A model generated the notes under the pieces. The model saw only the letters and a list, made by a program, of their open reading frames with translations, ran no database searches and had not been told where the DNA came from. Both the position numbers and the translations under genes were made by a program. 64,000 nucleotides of DNA, taken from contig QHNH01000015.1 of the NCBI GenBank assembly GCA_003218375.1, forward strand, positions 57,106 to 121,105. The letters run 5' to 3'. Shown in pieces: positions 49,952-58,585 of this stretch (position 1 is the stretch's first letter; each line of letters begins with the position of its first letter). The stretch is from Verrucomicrobiota bacterium. GTDB lineage: Bacteria; Verrucomicrobiota; Verrucomicrobiia; Chthoniobacterales; UBA10450.

Positions 49952-51436
49952 GTGGCCGACCGAACCAAGACACCGCCCCCAGAGGAAATCGTTCCTCCAA
50001 TCGCCGCGGGTGGCCTCGCCGGTTTCATCGGAAAGTTCACCGTCGTATTTGGCGCGCGACGCGAGTTGTGGATCACGTTTCTTCTCAAGTTCCTGATTTA
50101 CGTGGCCTACTCGGTCACCAACAAAACGATGGTCCTGTGGCTGTCGCGGGATCTCGGATTCAGCGACCAGGCAGCGGGGGCGATCGTGGGCTGGGGTTGG
50201 GCGCCGGCGATGACGGTGTTCACTTTGCTGGCCGGTTCCCTCACGGACGCGATCGGGCTCAAGCGCACGTTCTACCTCGGCGTTGGAATCTGCACGGTGG
50301 CGCGCGCGGTCATGGTGACGACGACCATCCCCTGGCTGGCGCTGTCATGCGGCGTGCTTCCGCTCGCGATCGGCGAGGCGTTGGGCACGCCGGTATTGCT
50401 GGCGGCGACGCGCCGTTACTCAACGACCGCACAGCGATCCATGTCGTTTTCCCTCATCTACATGGTGATGAACGTCGGGTACCTCGCCGCAGGCTATATC
50501 TTTGATTTCGTTCGCCGTTCGTCTGCGCACTTCAGCCTTCTCGGATTTGAGCCAACAACGCACCAGCAGCTCTTCATGGTCAGCCTCGCGATCGAGATCA
50601 TCATTTTCCCGGCAATTTATTTCATCCGGCGCGATGAAGACGAGCGCGCGAAGTCACAGGCGCGGTCCGCTTCGTTGCTGGGTGGCCTCGCCCAGACCGT
50701 GCGGCAGAGCGCGACGGAAACCGTGCAACTGTTCGGACGGCTCATTGGGCAGTCAGCCTTCGCCCGCATCCTCGTTTTTTTCCTGCTGATCGGGTTCCTC
50801 AAAGCGATCTTCCTGCAGATGGATTATGTGTTCCCGAAGTTCGGTGATCGCGTGCTGGGGATGGGTGCGCCGGTGGGAAGGCTCGCAAATATCAACGGCT
50901 GGATGATCATCGTTCTGGCGCCGGTAGTTGGAGCGCTGACCCAACGCTTTTCCGCTTATCGAATGGTCATAATCGGCGGCGCGATTTGCGCGGCCGGCGT
51001 TTTCATCATGGCCTTGCCGACGACCTGGTTCGTGGCCACCGCCGAGAGCGGATTCGGGCAATGGCTCGGGCACAGCTACCTCGGCCTGGATGGAGCAATT
51101 CATCCGTATTATATAATGACCGCGCTTTACCTGGTCGTGTTTTCCGTCGGCGAAGCATTCTATTCGCCTCGCGTCTACGAGTACGCGGCCGCGATCGCGC
51201 CGAAGGGGCAGGAAGCATCTTACGGCGCGCTCGCTTACCTTCCGTTTCTCGTCGGAAAGCTGCTCATTGGAACAGCCGGATGGATTCTGGCTGCCTTCGT
51301 CCCGGAGCACGGTCCACGACGCCCGGAATTGATGTGGCTGATCTTCGGACTCGCCGCGTCCGTCGCGCCGCTCGGATTAATTGGGTTCCGCCGCTACATT
51401 CGGGTTCCGGAAGCCGGACGGGATGCCAGCGTGTAA
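49952..51436 (+). CDS. MFS transporter (POT-like)
   Basis: The 494-residue protein has about 12 membrane segments. The N-terminal half reads LWITFLLKFLIYVAYSVTNK and LAGSLTDAIGLKRTFYLGVG, the latter being the MFS loop 2-3 signature; the second half has ILVFFLLIGFLKAIFLQMDY and VVFSVGEAFYSPRVYEYAAA. The last motif, and a cytosolic central loop after helix 6, resemble proton-dependent oligopeptide transporters, but the ExxER motif of true POTs is not seen. Substrate unknown. Start is GTG at 49952. It stands alone. Confidence 0.85.
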   Translation: MADRTKTPPPEEIVPPIAAGGLAGFIGKFTVVFGARRELWITFLLKFLIYVAYSVTNKTMVLWLSRDLGFSDQAAGAIVGWGWAPAMTVFTLLAGSLTDAIGLKRTFYLGVGICTVARAVMVTTTIPWLALSCGVLPLAIGEALGTPVLLAATRRYSTTAQRSMSFSLIYMVMNVGYLAAGYIFDFVRRSSAHFSLLGFEPTTHQQLFMVSLAIEIIIFPAIYFIRRDEDERAKSQARSASLLGGLAQTVRQSATETVQLFGRLIGQSAFARILVFFLLIGFLKAIFLQMDYVFPKFGDRVLGMGAPVGRLANINGWMIIVLAPVVGALTQRFSAYRMVIIGGAICAAGVFIMALPTTWFVATAESGFGQWLGHSYLGLDGAIHPYYIMTALYLVVFSVGEAFYSPRVYEYAAAIAPKGQEASYGALAYLPFLVGKLLIGTAGWILAAFVPEHGPRRPELMWLIFGLAASVAPLGLIGFRRYIRVPEAGRDASV

Positions 51437-51501
51437 CCATAAAGTTGCGCTTTGCCACTGGCGCAAAGGCGTTTTCCATTTAATGCTAAATCTCTTTCGC
51501 C

Positions 51502-52107
51502 ATGACTAGAATCGAACATCCGTCATCGCGTTCCTCTCACCTGACCTTAATCGGCGGCCTTATCTTCGCGGTCGTGCTCGTGGCGGGCACGGTTTGGTGG
51601 AGCTACGGCCAGGACAAGAGGGTCGCGGAAAGGACTCACCCGGACGAATTCCCGGTGCCTTCCGTACGAAAGTTGAAGCTGCAGCTCAGCCCCGAACAAT
51701 ATCACGTCATGCGTGAGAACGGCACCGAGACTGCGTTCCACAATGCCTACTGGGACAACCACAAACCCGGCATTTACGTCGACCTCATCACGAACGAGCC
51801 GCTCTTTTCGTCCATCGACAAATTCGATAGCGGCACGGGCTGGCCGAGTTTCACCAAACCGATCTCGCCCGATCACGTCGTGGAAAAAGTCGACAACAGC
51901 TACGGCATGGTCCGCACCGAAGTGCGCGCTAAAAAGAGCGACTCGCACCTGGGCCATCTTTTCGACGACGGCCCGCCGCCATCGAAGTTGCGCTATTGCG
52001 TGAACTCAGCCGCCATGCGTTTTGTGCCGGTGGAAAAACTGAAGGAGGAAGGGTTCCTGGAATTCATTCCGCTCTTTCGGCAACCCGCGAACGAGCCGGC
52101 GAAGTAG
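51502..52107 (+). CDS. msrB: membrane-anchored peptide-methionine (R)-S-oxide reductase
   Basis: The 201-residue protein has an N-terminal anchor (LTLIGGLIFAVVLVAGTVWW) and then an MsrB domain. It includes LSPEQYHVMRENGTETAFHN, FDSGTGWPSFTKPI, VRTEVRAKKSDSHLGHLFDD and the catalytic RYCVNSAAMRFVP. Catalytic Cys is in RYC; the CxxC zinc pairs of many MsrBs are absent. It repairs methionine-R-sulfoxide, here apparently on the periplasmic side. It follows the MFS gene by 65 bases with no clear link. Confidence 0.92.
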   Translation: MTRIEHPSSRSSHLTLIGGLIFAVVLVAGTVWWSYGQDKRVAERTHPDEFPVPSVRKLKLQLSPEQYHVMRENGTETAFHNAYWDNHKPGIYVDLITNEPLFSSIDKFDSGTGWPSFTKPISPDHVVEKVDNSYGMVRTEVRAKKSDSHLGHLFDDGPPPSKLRYCVNSAAMRFVPVEKLKEEGFLEFIPLFRQPANEPAK

Positions 52108-52115
52108 CCGCGATT

Positions 52116-52223
52116 GGAACACAGGCTTTCAGCCTGTGCGGCCAGCGGGCTTGTAGCCCGCTGAACATCGAAAAACAGCGGACAGCATGTCCACTGGCCG
52201 CACAGACTAAAAGTCTATGTTCC
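52116..52223. repeat. composite inverted repeat between msrB and the TPR gene
   Basis: Outer arms GGAACACAG and CTATGTTCC (one mismatch). Four hairpins inside: ACAGGC/GCCTGT, CAGCGGGC/GCCCGCTG, CAGCGGACA/TGTCCACTG-like and AGACT/AGTCT. It is a mirror pair of two double-hairpin units. On the minus strand the arm GGAACATAG provides the TAG stop of the TPR gene (52215-52217). Confidence 0.82.
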
Positions 52224-54188
52224 CTTCGTTAGCTTCTCAAAGCGCGGATCGCTCCGCAGCGGATCCCATTCCCGCTCGACCCGCAATGTTCCTGGGGTCG
52301 GGCCGTTCGGGATCGCGACCAGCTCCTTCAGTAACTCGATTGCGCGATCGCGATCGCCTGCTTCCGCGTAAATGACGGCGAGCTTCGCTGCGATCAGCGG
52401 GCCGTCATAAGCATCCTTCACGATCGGCAACAACTCGGCGGCGCGGCGCGCAGTCGCGATTGCTTCGTCACTGCGGCCGCACTTCGAGTGCACGAGCGCG
52501 AGCATCGTCACGAGCTTTGCGTCATCGGAAGCTTTGGCCAGATCGGCTTCCACAATTCGCTGCGTCGATTCGAAGGCGCGCTGCGCTGTCTCGGAGTCCC
52601 CGCGGCCGTGCGCGATCAATCCCTCATACCACGCTCTCGGAAAAGTGTAGCCGTCCAGGATTGCCGCCGGGCCGCCCACGCCGATGTCGTTGAATCTTTC
52701 GTAGCGCGACTGATTCAGCAGCCGCTCCGCCCCGGCGTAATCCCGTTCCATCAGGCTCACGCGAATCGCGATGTTGGTCACCCCGCCGCCCGGGTCGAAG
52801 TCGCCCGGAATGTTGCGCAAAATCGCGCGGAGCGGCGCGAGGTTCCCTTCCGTCCGGAGCGCGATCGCGGCGCGCGCGATGGAAAACAGGTGCGCCTCCG
52901 CGTTCACCTCGATTCCATTGGCAAATCCGAGCGCGGCTTCGTCGTTGCGACCCAGGCAGGCGTAGGTCTCCGCGAGATTCCAGAGCACCGATGGATTGCG
53001 CGGATCGAGCTCCTTCGCTTTTTCGAAATTGGCGAGCGCGTCTTCCCAGCGGCCTTGACGGCGATCGACGGCCGCGAGGGCGTCCCAAACCTCGGCGTCG
53101 TTCGGCGCGGCGGCATGCGCGATGGCCAGCTCGGTTCGGGCCAGCTCGTAGTCGCGGTAGCCGTAATAATAATAATAGGCCAGTGCGAGGCGCACATCGC
53201 TGGAGTCCGGTTGCAGGTGGTGCGCCGTGTCGGCGGCGAGTTTGGCCTGCGTCAGCCGGCTCCGGGTTCGATCGTAGCCAAACCAATAAAGTTCCGCGTG
53301 GAAGCGCGCGGCGAGACAATGGGCCAGCGCGAAGTGCGGATCGCGTCCGATCGCGTCCTCGAGGAGGCGTAATGCGCGTTCGCCGTTCTCTCGCGGATCG
53401 CCCGAGCCGCTCCAGCGAAACAAGTCGCGAGCGCGAAGAAACAAATCGTAGGCGTCGAGGTCGCTCGTCGGATGCATTTGCAGACTGACTTTCTCGCGCG
53501 GCGAAAGATTGGCGCGGAGCGCAAACGCGATCCGGCGGGCCAGCTCCGTCTGGAGCGCGAAGAGGTCGGTTATCTCGCGATCGTAAGTGTCGTTCCAAAC
53601 ATGGAGATCGGTGCGGGCATCGATGAGCTGGGCGTTGATCCGGACTCGATTCGCCTCGCGCCGCACGGTCCCTTCCATCACGTAAGCCACGCCGAGCGCT
53701 TCGCCGATCTCGCGCAGGTTGCGCGTGCCGCTCCGGTATTGGCGCACTGAAGTGCGGCTGATTACTTTCAGGTCTGCCACCTTCGCGAGACTCGAAAGAA
53801 TGTCGTCCTGGATGCCGTCAGCGAAATAGGTGTTCTGCTGGTCGTCGCTGAAATTCTCGAATGGCAACACCGCGATGCTTTTTTCCGGCGGCGGCGCGGC
53901 CGGCGATTTCGCGATGATAACTGGACCGGGCTCCTTCGCCTCTTCGAGTTCATCCGTGCGCTTGATGCCGCTGGGCGTCAGGTCGAAAGCCCATGAAAGA
54001 AGAAGCGCTACGGGAAAACCAAGCACGAGCGCGACGATCACCAGCCGCACCGCCCATGTCGGAATGTCGAAGAAGGGAAAAACCTGAGTCGCGATTTGGA
54101 TCAAAAGCCAGCTCAGGATCGCGTAAGCCACAGCTACGCGATAAACCTTGCGCCGCTTCAGCTCGGTAAAGAATTTTTTCGCGTCCAT
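52215..54188 (-). CDS. TolB-like/TPR membrane protein (cyclase-regulator type)
   Basis: From ATG 54188 the product is 657 residues. Order: KKFFTELKRRKVYRVAVAYA, two membrane segments (AILSWLLIQIATQVFPFF and LVIVALVLGFPVALLLSWAF) and a Pro-rich linker. A TolB_N-like domain follows (KSIAVLPFENFSDDQQNTYF, DIQDDILSSLAKVADLKVIS-type, YVMEGTVRREANRVRINAQL), then many TPR-like helices (RARDLFRWSGSGDPRENGER, WDALAAVDRRQGRWEDALAN). This layout is common among proteins related to class III cyclase/CadC-type receptors but here no effector domain is attached. Probably a scaffold; role unknown. Confidence 0.82.
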   Translation of the reverse strand: MDAKKFFTELKRRKVYRVAVAYAILSWLLIQIATQVFPFFDIPTWAVRLVIVALVLGFPVALLLSWAFDLTPSGIKRTDELEEAKEPGPVIIAKSPAAPPPEKSIAVLPFENFSDDQQNTYFADGIQDDILSSLAKVADLKVISRTSVRQYRSGTRNLREIGEALGVAYVMEGTVRREANRVRINAQLIDARTDLHVWNDTYDREITDLFALQTELARRIAFALRANLSPREKVSLQMHPTSDLDAYDLFLRARDLFRWSGSGDPRENGERALRLLEDAIGRDPHFALAHCLAARFHAELYWFGYDRTRSRLTQAKLAADTAHHLQPDSSDVRLALAYYYYYGYRDYELARTELAIAHAAAPNDAEVWDALAAVDRRQGRWEDALANFEKAKELDPRNPSVLWNLAETYACLGRNDEAALGFANGIEVNAEAHLFSIARAAIALRTEGNLAPLRAILRNIPGDFDPGGGVTNIAIRVSLMERDYAGAERLLNQSRYERFNDIGVGGPAAILDGYTFPRAWYEGLIAHGRGDSETAQRAFESTQRIVEADLAKASDDAKLVTMLALVHSKCGRSDEAIATARRAAELLPIVKDAYDGPLIAAKLAVIYAEAGDRDRAIELLKELVAIPNGPTPGTLRVEREWDPLRSDPRFEKLTKGT

Positions 54189-54210
54189 CGCTTTGCTTGT
54201 CGCTTTTAGA

Positions 54211-54277
54211 ATGTAGAGGCGCTTGTGCCAAGTGCCTGTTCCATTAGTTAGGCCCTTGACACAAGGGCCTCTACATC
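54211..54277. repeat. composite inverted repeat, ATGTAGAGGC family
   Basis: Outer arms ATGTAGAGGC (54211-54220) and GCCTCTACAT (54268-54277) are exact. Inner hairpins are GCGCTTG/CAAGTGC (one mismatch) and GCCCTTG(ACA)CAAGGGC (54252-54268). It fills the gap between the divergent TPR and rarD starts, so it lies in their promoter region. Confidence 0.82.
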
Positions 54278-54288
54278 TTCCCTGCTCG

Positions 54289-55245
54289 ATGCCACCGGCG
54301 GCAAAACATTCTTCCGTCGCCCGCGAAGATCGGTCGGGGCTCATTGCCGGCATCGCGGCTTTCGGCACCTGGGGCCTGATTCCGATTTACTGGAAGTTGC
54401 TCAGCAATCTTCCCGCGTTGGAGATCCTCGCGCACCGTTTCGTTTGGACCACCGTGTTTCTCACCGGCTTGCTCAGCTTCCAACAGCGCTGGCCCGAGGT
54501 GCGCGAAGCCATCCACTCGCGGCGCGCGCTCCTCTACTGCTTCGCCAGCGGTCTCGCGATCTCGGTGAACTGGCTCTTCTTCATTTGGGCGGTGAACGTC
54601 GGTCGCGTCATCGAAACGAGCCTCGGTTATTTCATGACGCCGCTCATCAACGTCCTTTTCGGCGCGACGTTTTTGCGCGAGCGCCTCACCCGGTGGCAAT
54701 TCGTCTCCGTCTTGCTGGCGCTGGTTGGCGTGCTGAACCTGACGCTGGGCTACGGGAAATTTCCGTGGCTGGCCATCACCCTTTGCGTCTCATTCGGCCT
54801 CTACGGATTGCTCCGAAAAAAATCCGGCGTGCGCCCGATTCCCGGTCTGTTTCTCGAAACGACTTTGCTCGCTCCGATCGCCGCCGGCTACCTAGTCTAC
54901 CTCCTGACCGTCGGCACCTCGGCGCTCGGTTCCGCGTCCTGGTCGTTCCTCCTGCTCCTCATCAGCACCGGCATCGTGACGGGATTGCCGCTGGTTTGGT
55001 TCGGCCATGCCGCGCGTCATCTCCGCCTGACTACCGTCGGTTTTCTCCAATATCTTTCGCCCAGTTGCAGTTTCTTTCTCGGCGTCTTTCTCTATCACGA
55101 GCCTTTCACCCGCGCGCACTTGATCACCTTCATCTTCATCTGGGTCGCGCTCGTTATCTTTACCGCCGAAGCCATCTGGCGCTGGCGCTCAGGCCGGGAA
55201 CAGGAGGAGGCGATCCCGGAACCGCTGGCGCAATCCGCGCATTAG
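54289..55245 (+). CDS. rarD: RarD/EamA family transporter
   Basis: From ATG 54289 the product is 318 residues with about ten membrane segments. RarD-specific wording: GIAAFGTWGLIPIYWKLLSN, LPALEILAHRFVWTTVFLTG, VNVGRVIETSLGYFMTPLIN and LVWFGHAARHLRLTTVGFLQ then YLSPSCSFFLGVFLYHEPFT. RarD was named for chloramphenicol sensitivity but substrates are unknown; the EamA fold exports metabolites. An upstream in-frame start at 54223 runs through the repeat and is rejected. Confidence 0.9.
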   Translation: MPPAAKHSSVAREDRSGLIAGIAAFGTWGLIPIYWKLLSNLPALEILAHRFVWTTVFLTGLLSFQQRWPEVREAIHSRRALLYCFASGLAISVNWLFFIWAVNVGRVIETSLGYFMTPLINVLFGATFLRERLTRWQFVSVLLALVGVLNLTLGYGKFPWLAITLCVSFGLYGLLRKKSGVRPIPGLFLETTLLAPIAAGYLVYLLTVGTSALGSASWSFLLLLISTGIVTGLPLVWFGHAARHLRLTTVGFLQYLSPSCSFFLGVFLYHEPFTRAHLITFIFIWVALVIFTAEAIWRWRSGREQEEAIPEPLAQSAH

Positions 55246-55266
55246 CACCACGTTAGTCACGCGCCA

Positions 55267-55788
55267 ATGACCGACGACGACTTCCAATACGCGATCGAAA
55301 ACACCCGCGTGATCCTCGCGCCTGAAAAACAGATCGCCACTTTCGGCAGCACCAGTTTTCGTTTCTACCTGATCTCGGAACTCATGGATCAGGTAAACGA
55401 AATCCGCGTCCGCGACGGCCGGATCCACGCCGAGCGTCCGCAAATCCTGACGCCGGAACATTATTGCCGGCTGCTCCTGGAAGGCTTCGGCGAGAAGGCC
55501 GCGAGATATGTGGAGATGCTTCGCGAGCGCACGCGCGACATGGCCGTGCTCCGTTACGGCTTCCAATTTCGCAAAACCGACGTCGTAGAGAATCGCGTCC
55601 GCGATACCATGGAAGCGGTCATCGAACGGACTCGCCGCCAGGTCGAGCATTCCGAAGAACCACTCAGCGCCGTGATTCAAGGCGTCGACGACGCGTGGGA
55701 AGTTTGCCTGCTGAAATTCACCATCGACCTCATCGAACGCTCCTGCGGCGGCAACCTCGGCGATTTCCGAAGGCGCGGGCTGGTTTAA
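55267..55788 (+). CDS. conserved hypothetical protein
   Basis: The 173-residue soluble protein (DDDFQYAIENTRVILAPEKQ, FGSTSFRFYLISELMDQVNE, EHYCRLLLEGFGEKAARYVE, GFQFRKTDVVENRV, DDAWEVCLLKFTIDLIERSC) is mixed alpha/beta, with no signal or membrane segment. Codon use and GC match the neighbouring core genes, so it is resident. It follows rarD by 21 bases and may be co-transcribed. I do not know a function. Confidence 0.7.
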   Translation: MTDDDFQYAIENTRVILAPEKQIATFGSTSFRFYLISELMDQVNEIRVRDGRIHAERPQILTPEHYCRLLLEGFGEKAARYVEMLRERTRDMAVLRYGFQFRKTDVVENRVRDTMEAVIERTRRQVEHSEEPLSAVIQGVDDAWEVCLLKFTIDLIERSCGGNLGDFRRRGLV

Positions 55789-55795
55789 CAGCCGA

Positions 55796-56362
55796 ATGTT
55801 GAAGGCTGACATTAAAGATTATCAAGCCGAGGTAATGGCGATTGTTGGATATGCCGTTCGGCAGTGTCAAATGGTCGAGTACACGATCTCATACTGTTGG
55901 CTGTTGAATGCCAAGTTCCGCCGGGATTCGGGCCGAGCATTTTATGAAATTTGGGACATTGATGAGGCCACGGAAAGAAACGCCCGAAAAACTCTCGGAG
56001 GCCTGTTGAGTACAATGAACGCCGACAAGTGGTTTAAGAAGCCGCTGCGTTCGCGACTCACCCGGTTCGTCAAAATGCGAAATCGACTTATACACACATG
56101 CTTCCGCGGAAAGGGCGGATTTAACGTGCGGCGAAGGAACGACCTCATTCGACTACACCGGCTAGCATCGAACATCATCCACGATGGAATCTATTTCGAA
56201 GAAGTATTCGATGCTTTCTTGGGTATGCAATCCGAACTTGGACTTGAGATCGGCGCACTGAGAATCCGGGATCCCAAAATGCTATCTCGCCTCATTGAAC
56301 AGAAGCAAAAGAGGGGAATAATGCGCGAGTTTTTTAAGGTGATGAAGAAGCGCGTACGTTAA
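55796..56362 (+). CDS. HEPN-like hypothetical protein
   Basis: The 188-residue protein is all helical and AT-richer than its neighbours. It reads DYQAEVMAIVGYAVRQCQMV, then TERNARKTLGGLLSTMNADK and the segment LTRFVKMRNRLIHTCFRGKG. The last contains RNRLIH, an R-x4-H match to the HEPN RNase motif, placed after a helix as in HEPN/Abi-type domains. The second half is basic (KQKRGIMREFFKVMKKRVR). HEPN proteins act in defence or toxin systems; here the partner could be absent or the adjacent TA pair. Assignment tentative. Confidence 0.6.
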   Translation: MLKADIKDYQAEVMAIVGYAVRQCQMVEYTISYCWLLNAKFRRDSGRAFYEIWDIDEATERNARKTLGGLLSTMNADKWFKKPLRSRLTRFVKMRNRLIHTCFRGKGGFNVRRRNDLIRLHRLASNIIHDGIYFEEVFDAFLGMQSELGLEIGALRIRDPKMLSRLIEQKQKRGIMREFFKVMKKRVR

Positions 56363-56452
56363 GACGACTGTGTTCGCAAACGCTGTCTTCGATGCGTTAC
56401 TTGGATTGAATTTGCGCGTTGCGGCGCCAACACCGCCCGTTATCTTTCGCGT

Positions 56453-56650
56453 ATGAGCGTCGAAGAGATCGAATCGGCTGTTTCGAAATTGTCTGAGCCC
56501 GAGCTCAGTCGTTTCATTAGATGGTTTGAGGAATTCGCTGCCGACGAGTGGGATCGACAGATTGAGACGGATATTCGTGCAGGCCGTTTGGATGCGGCGG
56601 GCAAACGGGCAGATGAACAATTTGAAGCTGGGAACTGCACCCCCCTTTGA
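56453..56650 (+). CDS. antitoxin (addiction-module type)
   Basis: The 65-residue acidic protein (SVEEIESAVSKLSEPELSRF, IRWFEEFAADEWDRQIETDI, LDAAGKRADEQFEAGNCTPL) has the WFEEFxxxxWDxQIExDxxAG pattern of small antitoxins paired with RelE/ParE-like toxins. It overlaps the toxin gene by four bases (TTGA), so the two are translationally coupled. Confidence 0.75.
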   Translation: MSVEEIESAVSKLSEPELSRFIRWFEEFAADEWDRQIETDIRAGRLDAAGKRADEQFEAGNCTPL

Positions 56651-56904
56651 ACCATTTTGCCGCGCCTGAGTTTTGGCAGACCTATGGCGACCTTCCTCCT
56701 GAAGTTCGCGACCTTGCCGACAAGAAATTCGCATTGCTGAAGGCCGATCCACATCACAGCTCGATCCGACTAAAGAAGGTCGGACAATATTGGTCAGCGC
56801 GCATTGGCTTGCATTACCGCGCTCTTGCGAGGGAACGGGCAGACGGCCTAGTGTGGTTCTGGATCGGACCACATCGTGAATACGATCATTTCATCAGATC
56901 ATGA
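56647..56904 (+). CDS. RelE/ParE/HigB-like toxin
   Basis: The 85-residue basic protein (NHFAAPEFWQTYGDLPPEVR, DLADKKFALLKADPHHSSIR, WSARIGLHYRALARERADGL, WFWIGPHREYDHFIRS) follows the RelE-superfamily order of N-terminal helices and a C-terminal sheet with GLHYRALA and the IGPHREYD tail. Start is TTG, overlapping the antitoxin stop. It converges with the glycosyltransferase gene and overlaps its end by six bases. Target (mRNA or gyrase) cannot be told. Confidence 0.78.
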   Translation: MNHFAAPEFWQTYGDLPPEVRDLADKKFALLKADPHHSSIRLKKVGQYWSARIGLHYRALARERADGLVWFWIGPHREYDHFIRS

Positions 56905-57597
56905 CTTCCTGTACCGCCGCATCAGTTTGAAAAAACGGAGTGTATCGCGGATCGGGTGGATGCTGCTGACTTCGTCGGAGTAAACGGTGCTGATGGGGAC
57001 CGACGCGATGCGACAACCGGCGCGGCTGGCCAGGATAAGCATTTCGGTTTCATAATCGAAACGCTCGGTGCCGCCTAACAAATCGGGAATGATTTCGCGG
57101 TGGACCATGCGGAAACCGCACTGGGTATCGGGAATATCCTGGCCGCAGACGCGGCTGATCTTGCGGCTCATGTAGCGATTGACCGCGCGGCGCACGAACG
57201 GCATTTCGCGCACGTCGTTCATGCGAGTGCCTATCAGCAGCTCGCCGAGCCCGGACGCGGCGGCCGCGAGGAAGCGCTCGATCTCTTCGGGCAAATGCTG
57301 GCCATCGCCATCGAGGATCACCACATAGGTCGCGCCATGCTCGAGCCAGTAACGAAAGCCGCTCTTGATCGATTCTCCTTTGCCGCGGTTTTGTTCGTGG
57401 ACAATCACACCCGCCCCGGCATTTTTCGCCAGCTCCGCCGTCCGATCAGTCGAGCCGTCATCGACCACCACGACGTTGGCGAGCTGCAGGAGCGTTCGCC
57501 GCACTACGTCGCCGATATGTTTCTCTTCCAGGTAGGCCGGGATGACAGCAGCGACGTTGATGCGGTCGATTGGAATCGTGCTTTGAGCTTCCGCCAT
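56899..57597 (-). CDS. family 2 glycosyltransferase (dolichyl-phosphate-mannose-synthase-like)
   Basis: From ATG 57597 the product is 232 residues. GT-A motifs: VAAVIPAYLEEKHIGDVVRR, VVVVDDGSTDRTAELAKNAG, VIVHEQNRGKGESIKSGFRY and the metal motif VILDGDGQHLPEEIERFLAA. IPDTQCGFRMVHREIIPDLL is typical of polyprenyl-phosphate sugar synthases. No C-terminal membrane segment is present. It starts 2 bases after lipA stop on the same strand. It probably makes a lipid-linked sugar for envelope glycans. Confidence 0.88.
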   Translation of the reverse strand: MAEAQSTIPIDRINVAAVIPAYLEEKHIGDVVRRTLLQLANVVVVDDGSTDRTAELAKNAGAGVIVHEQNRGKGESIKSGFRYWLEHGATYVVILDGDGQHLPEEIERFLAAAASGLGELLIGTRMNDVREMPFVRRAVNRYMSRKISRVCGQDIPDTQCGFRMVHREIIPDLLGGTERFDYETEMLILASRAGCRIASVPISTVYSDEVSSIHPIRDTLRFFKLMRRYRKS

Positions 57598-57599
57598 TT

Positions 57600-58487
57600 T
57601 CAGCGGACGACCGGATGAAAGTCGGCCGCGTGATAGGAGCTGCGGACCAGCGGACCGGAAGCCACGTGCGCGAACCCTTTCGCGCGCGCGATCTCGCCAT
57701 AGGCTTCGAAGCGTTCGGGCGAAACGAATTCCACGACCGGCAAATGCTCCGCGCTCGGCCGGAGATACTGGCCCATCGTCAAAACCTGGCAGCCGACCTC
57801 GCGCAAATCGTCCATGACCTGGAAAAGTTCCGGCTCTTTTTCGCCGAGGCCGAGCATCACGCCGCTTTTCGTCACGATCTTCGGCGCCAGCTTCTTCGCC
57901 TGCTGCAAGACCTCCAGCGAGGTGCGGTATTTCGCACGCGAACGAACCAGCGGCGTCAGGCGTTCCACGGTCTCCATGTTGTGATTGAAAATATCCGGCG
58001 CGGCGTCGAGGACGATCTGGATGCACCAGGTCTGGGCGTGAAAATCAGGGACGAGCACTTCGACGATCACCGAGGGATCCATCTCGCGGATCGCGGCGAT
58101 CGTCCGCGCAAAATGGTTCGCGCCGCCGTCCTTCAGGTCATCGCGCGCGACGGCCGTGACCACGACGTGTTTCAACCCCATCCGCCGCACGGCTTCGGCC
58201 ACGCGTTGCGGCTCGTCTTCTTCCAAGGCAAACGGTTTCGCGGTCGTAACCGCGCAAAAACCACAAGCGCGCGTGCAACGTTCGCCCGCGATCATCAGCG
58301 TCGCGGTTCCTTGGCTCCAGCATTCCCAGCGGTTCGGGCATTGCGCGCTCTCGCAAACGGTATGCAGTCGGAGATCGGAAATGAGCGCCTTGGTCGAAAA
58401 GAAAACCGGATTCGAAGGCAATCGCACTTTGATCCAAGGCGGCTTCTGCGCCTGGTGCAATGCCGGATCGATCTTCACGCAACTCAT
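57600..58487 (-). CDS. lipA: lipoyl synthase
   Basis: The 295-residue radical SAM enzyme has both cluster motifs: LHTVCESAQCPNRWECWSQG (auxiliary cluster, CxxxxCxxxxxC) and RCTRACGFCAVTTAK (radical SAM CxxxCxxC). The C-terminal RSSYHAADF carries the conserved RSSY serine ligand. It inserts sulfur into octanoyl groups on lipoyl domains. It is followed by the glycosyltransferase gene. lipB is not in the window. Confidence 0.96.
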   Translation of the reverse strand: MSCVKIDPALHQAQKPPWIKVRLPSNPVFFSTKALISDLRLHTVCESAQCPNRWECWSQGTATLMIAGERCTRACGFCAVTTAKPFALEEDEPQRVAEAVRRMGLKHVVVTAVARDDLKDGGANHFARTIAAIREMDPSVIVEVLVPDFHAQTWCIQIVLDAAPDIFNHNMETVERLTPLVRSRAKYRTSLEVLQQAKKLAPKIVTKSGVMLGLGEKEPELFQVMDDLREVGCQVLTMGQYLRPSAEHLPVVEFVSPERFEAYGEIARAKGFAHVASGPLVRSSYHAADFHPVVR

Positions 58488-58500
58488 CAGGGAAGAAAGA

Positions 58501-58574
58501 GTGACATGTGACGAGTGACAAGTGACAAGTTAGGGAGAGCGCTGCTTGAGTTCATGTCCCTCGTCACATGTCAC
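58501..58574. repeat. text-like inverted repeat, GTGACATGTGACGAG family
   Basis: GTGACATGTGACGAG (58501-58515) is exactly mirrored by CTCGTCACATGTCAC (58560-58574). It fills the lipA-recR gap. Shares the TGACGAGTGACAAGTG word with 10431-10446. Confidence 0.78.
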
Positions 58575-58585
58575 TCGTCACTTTC

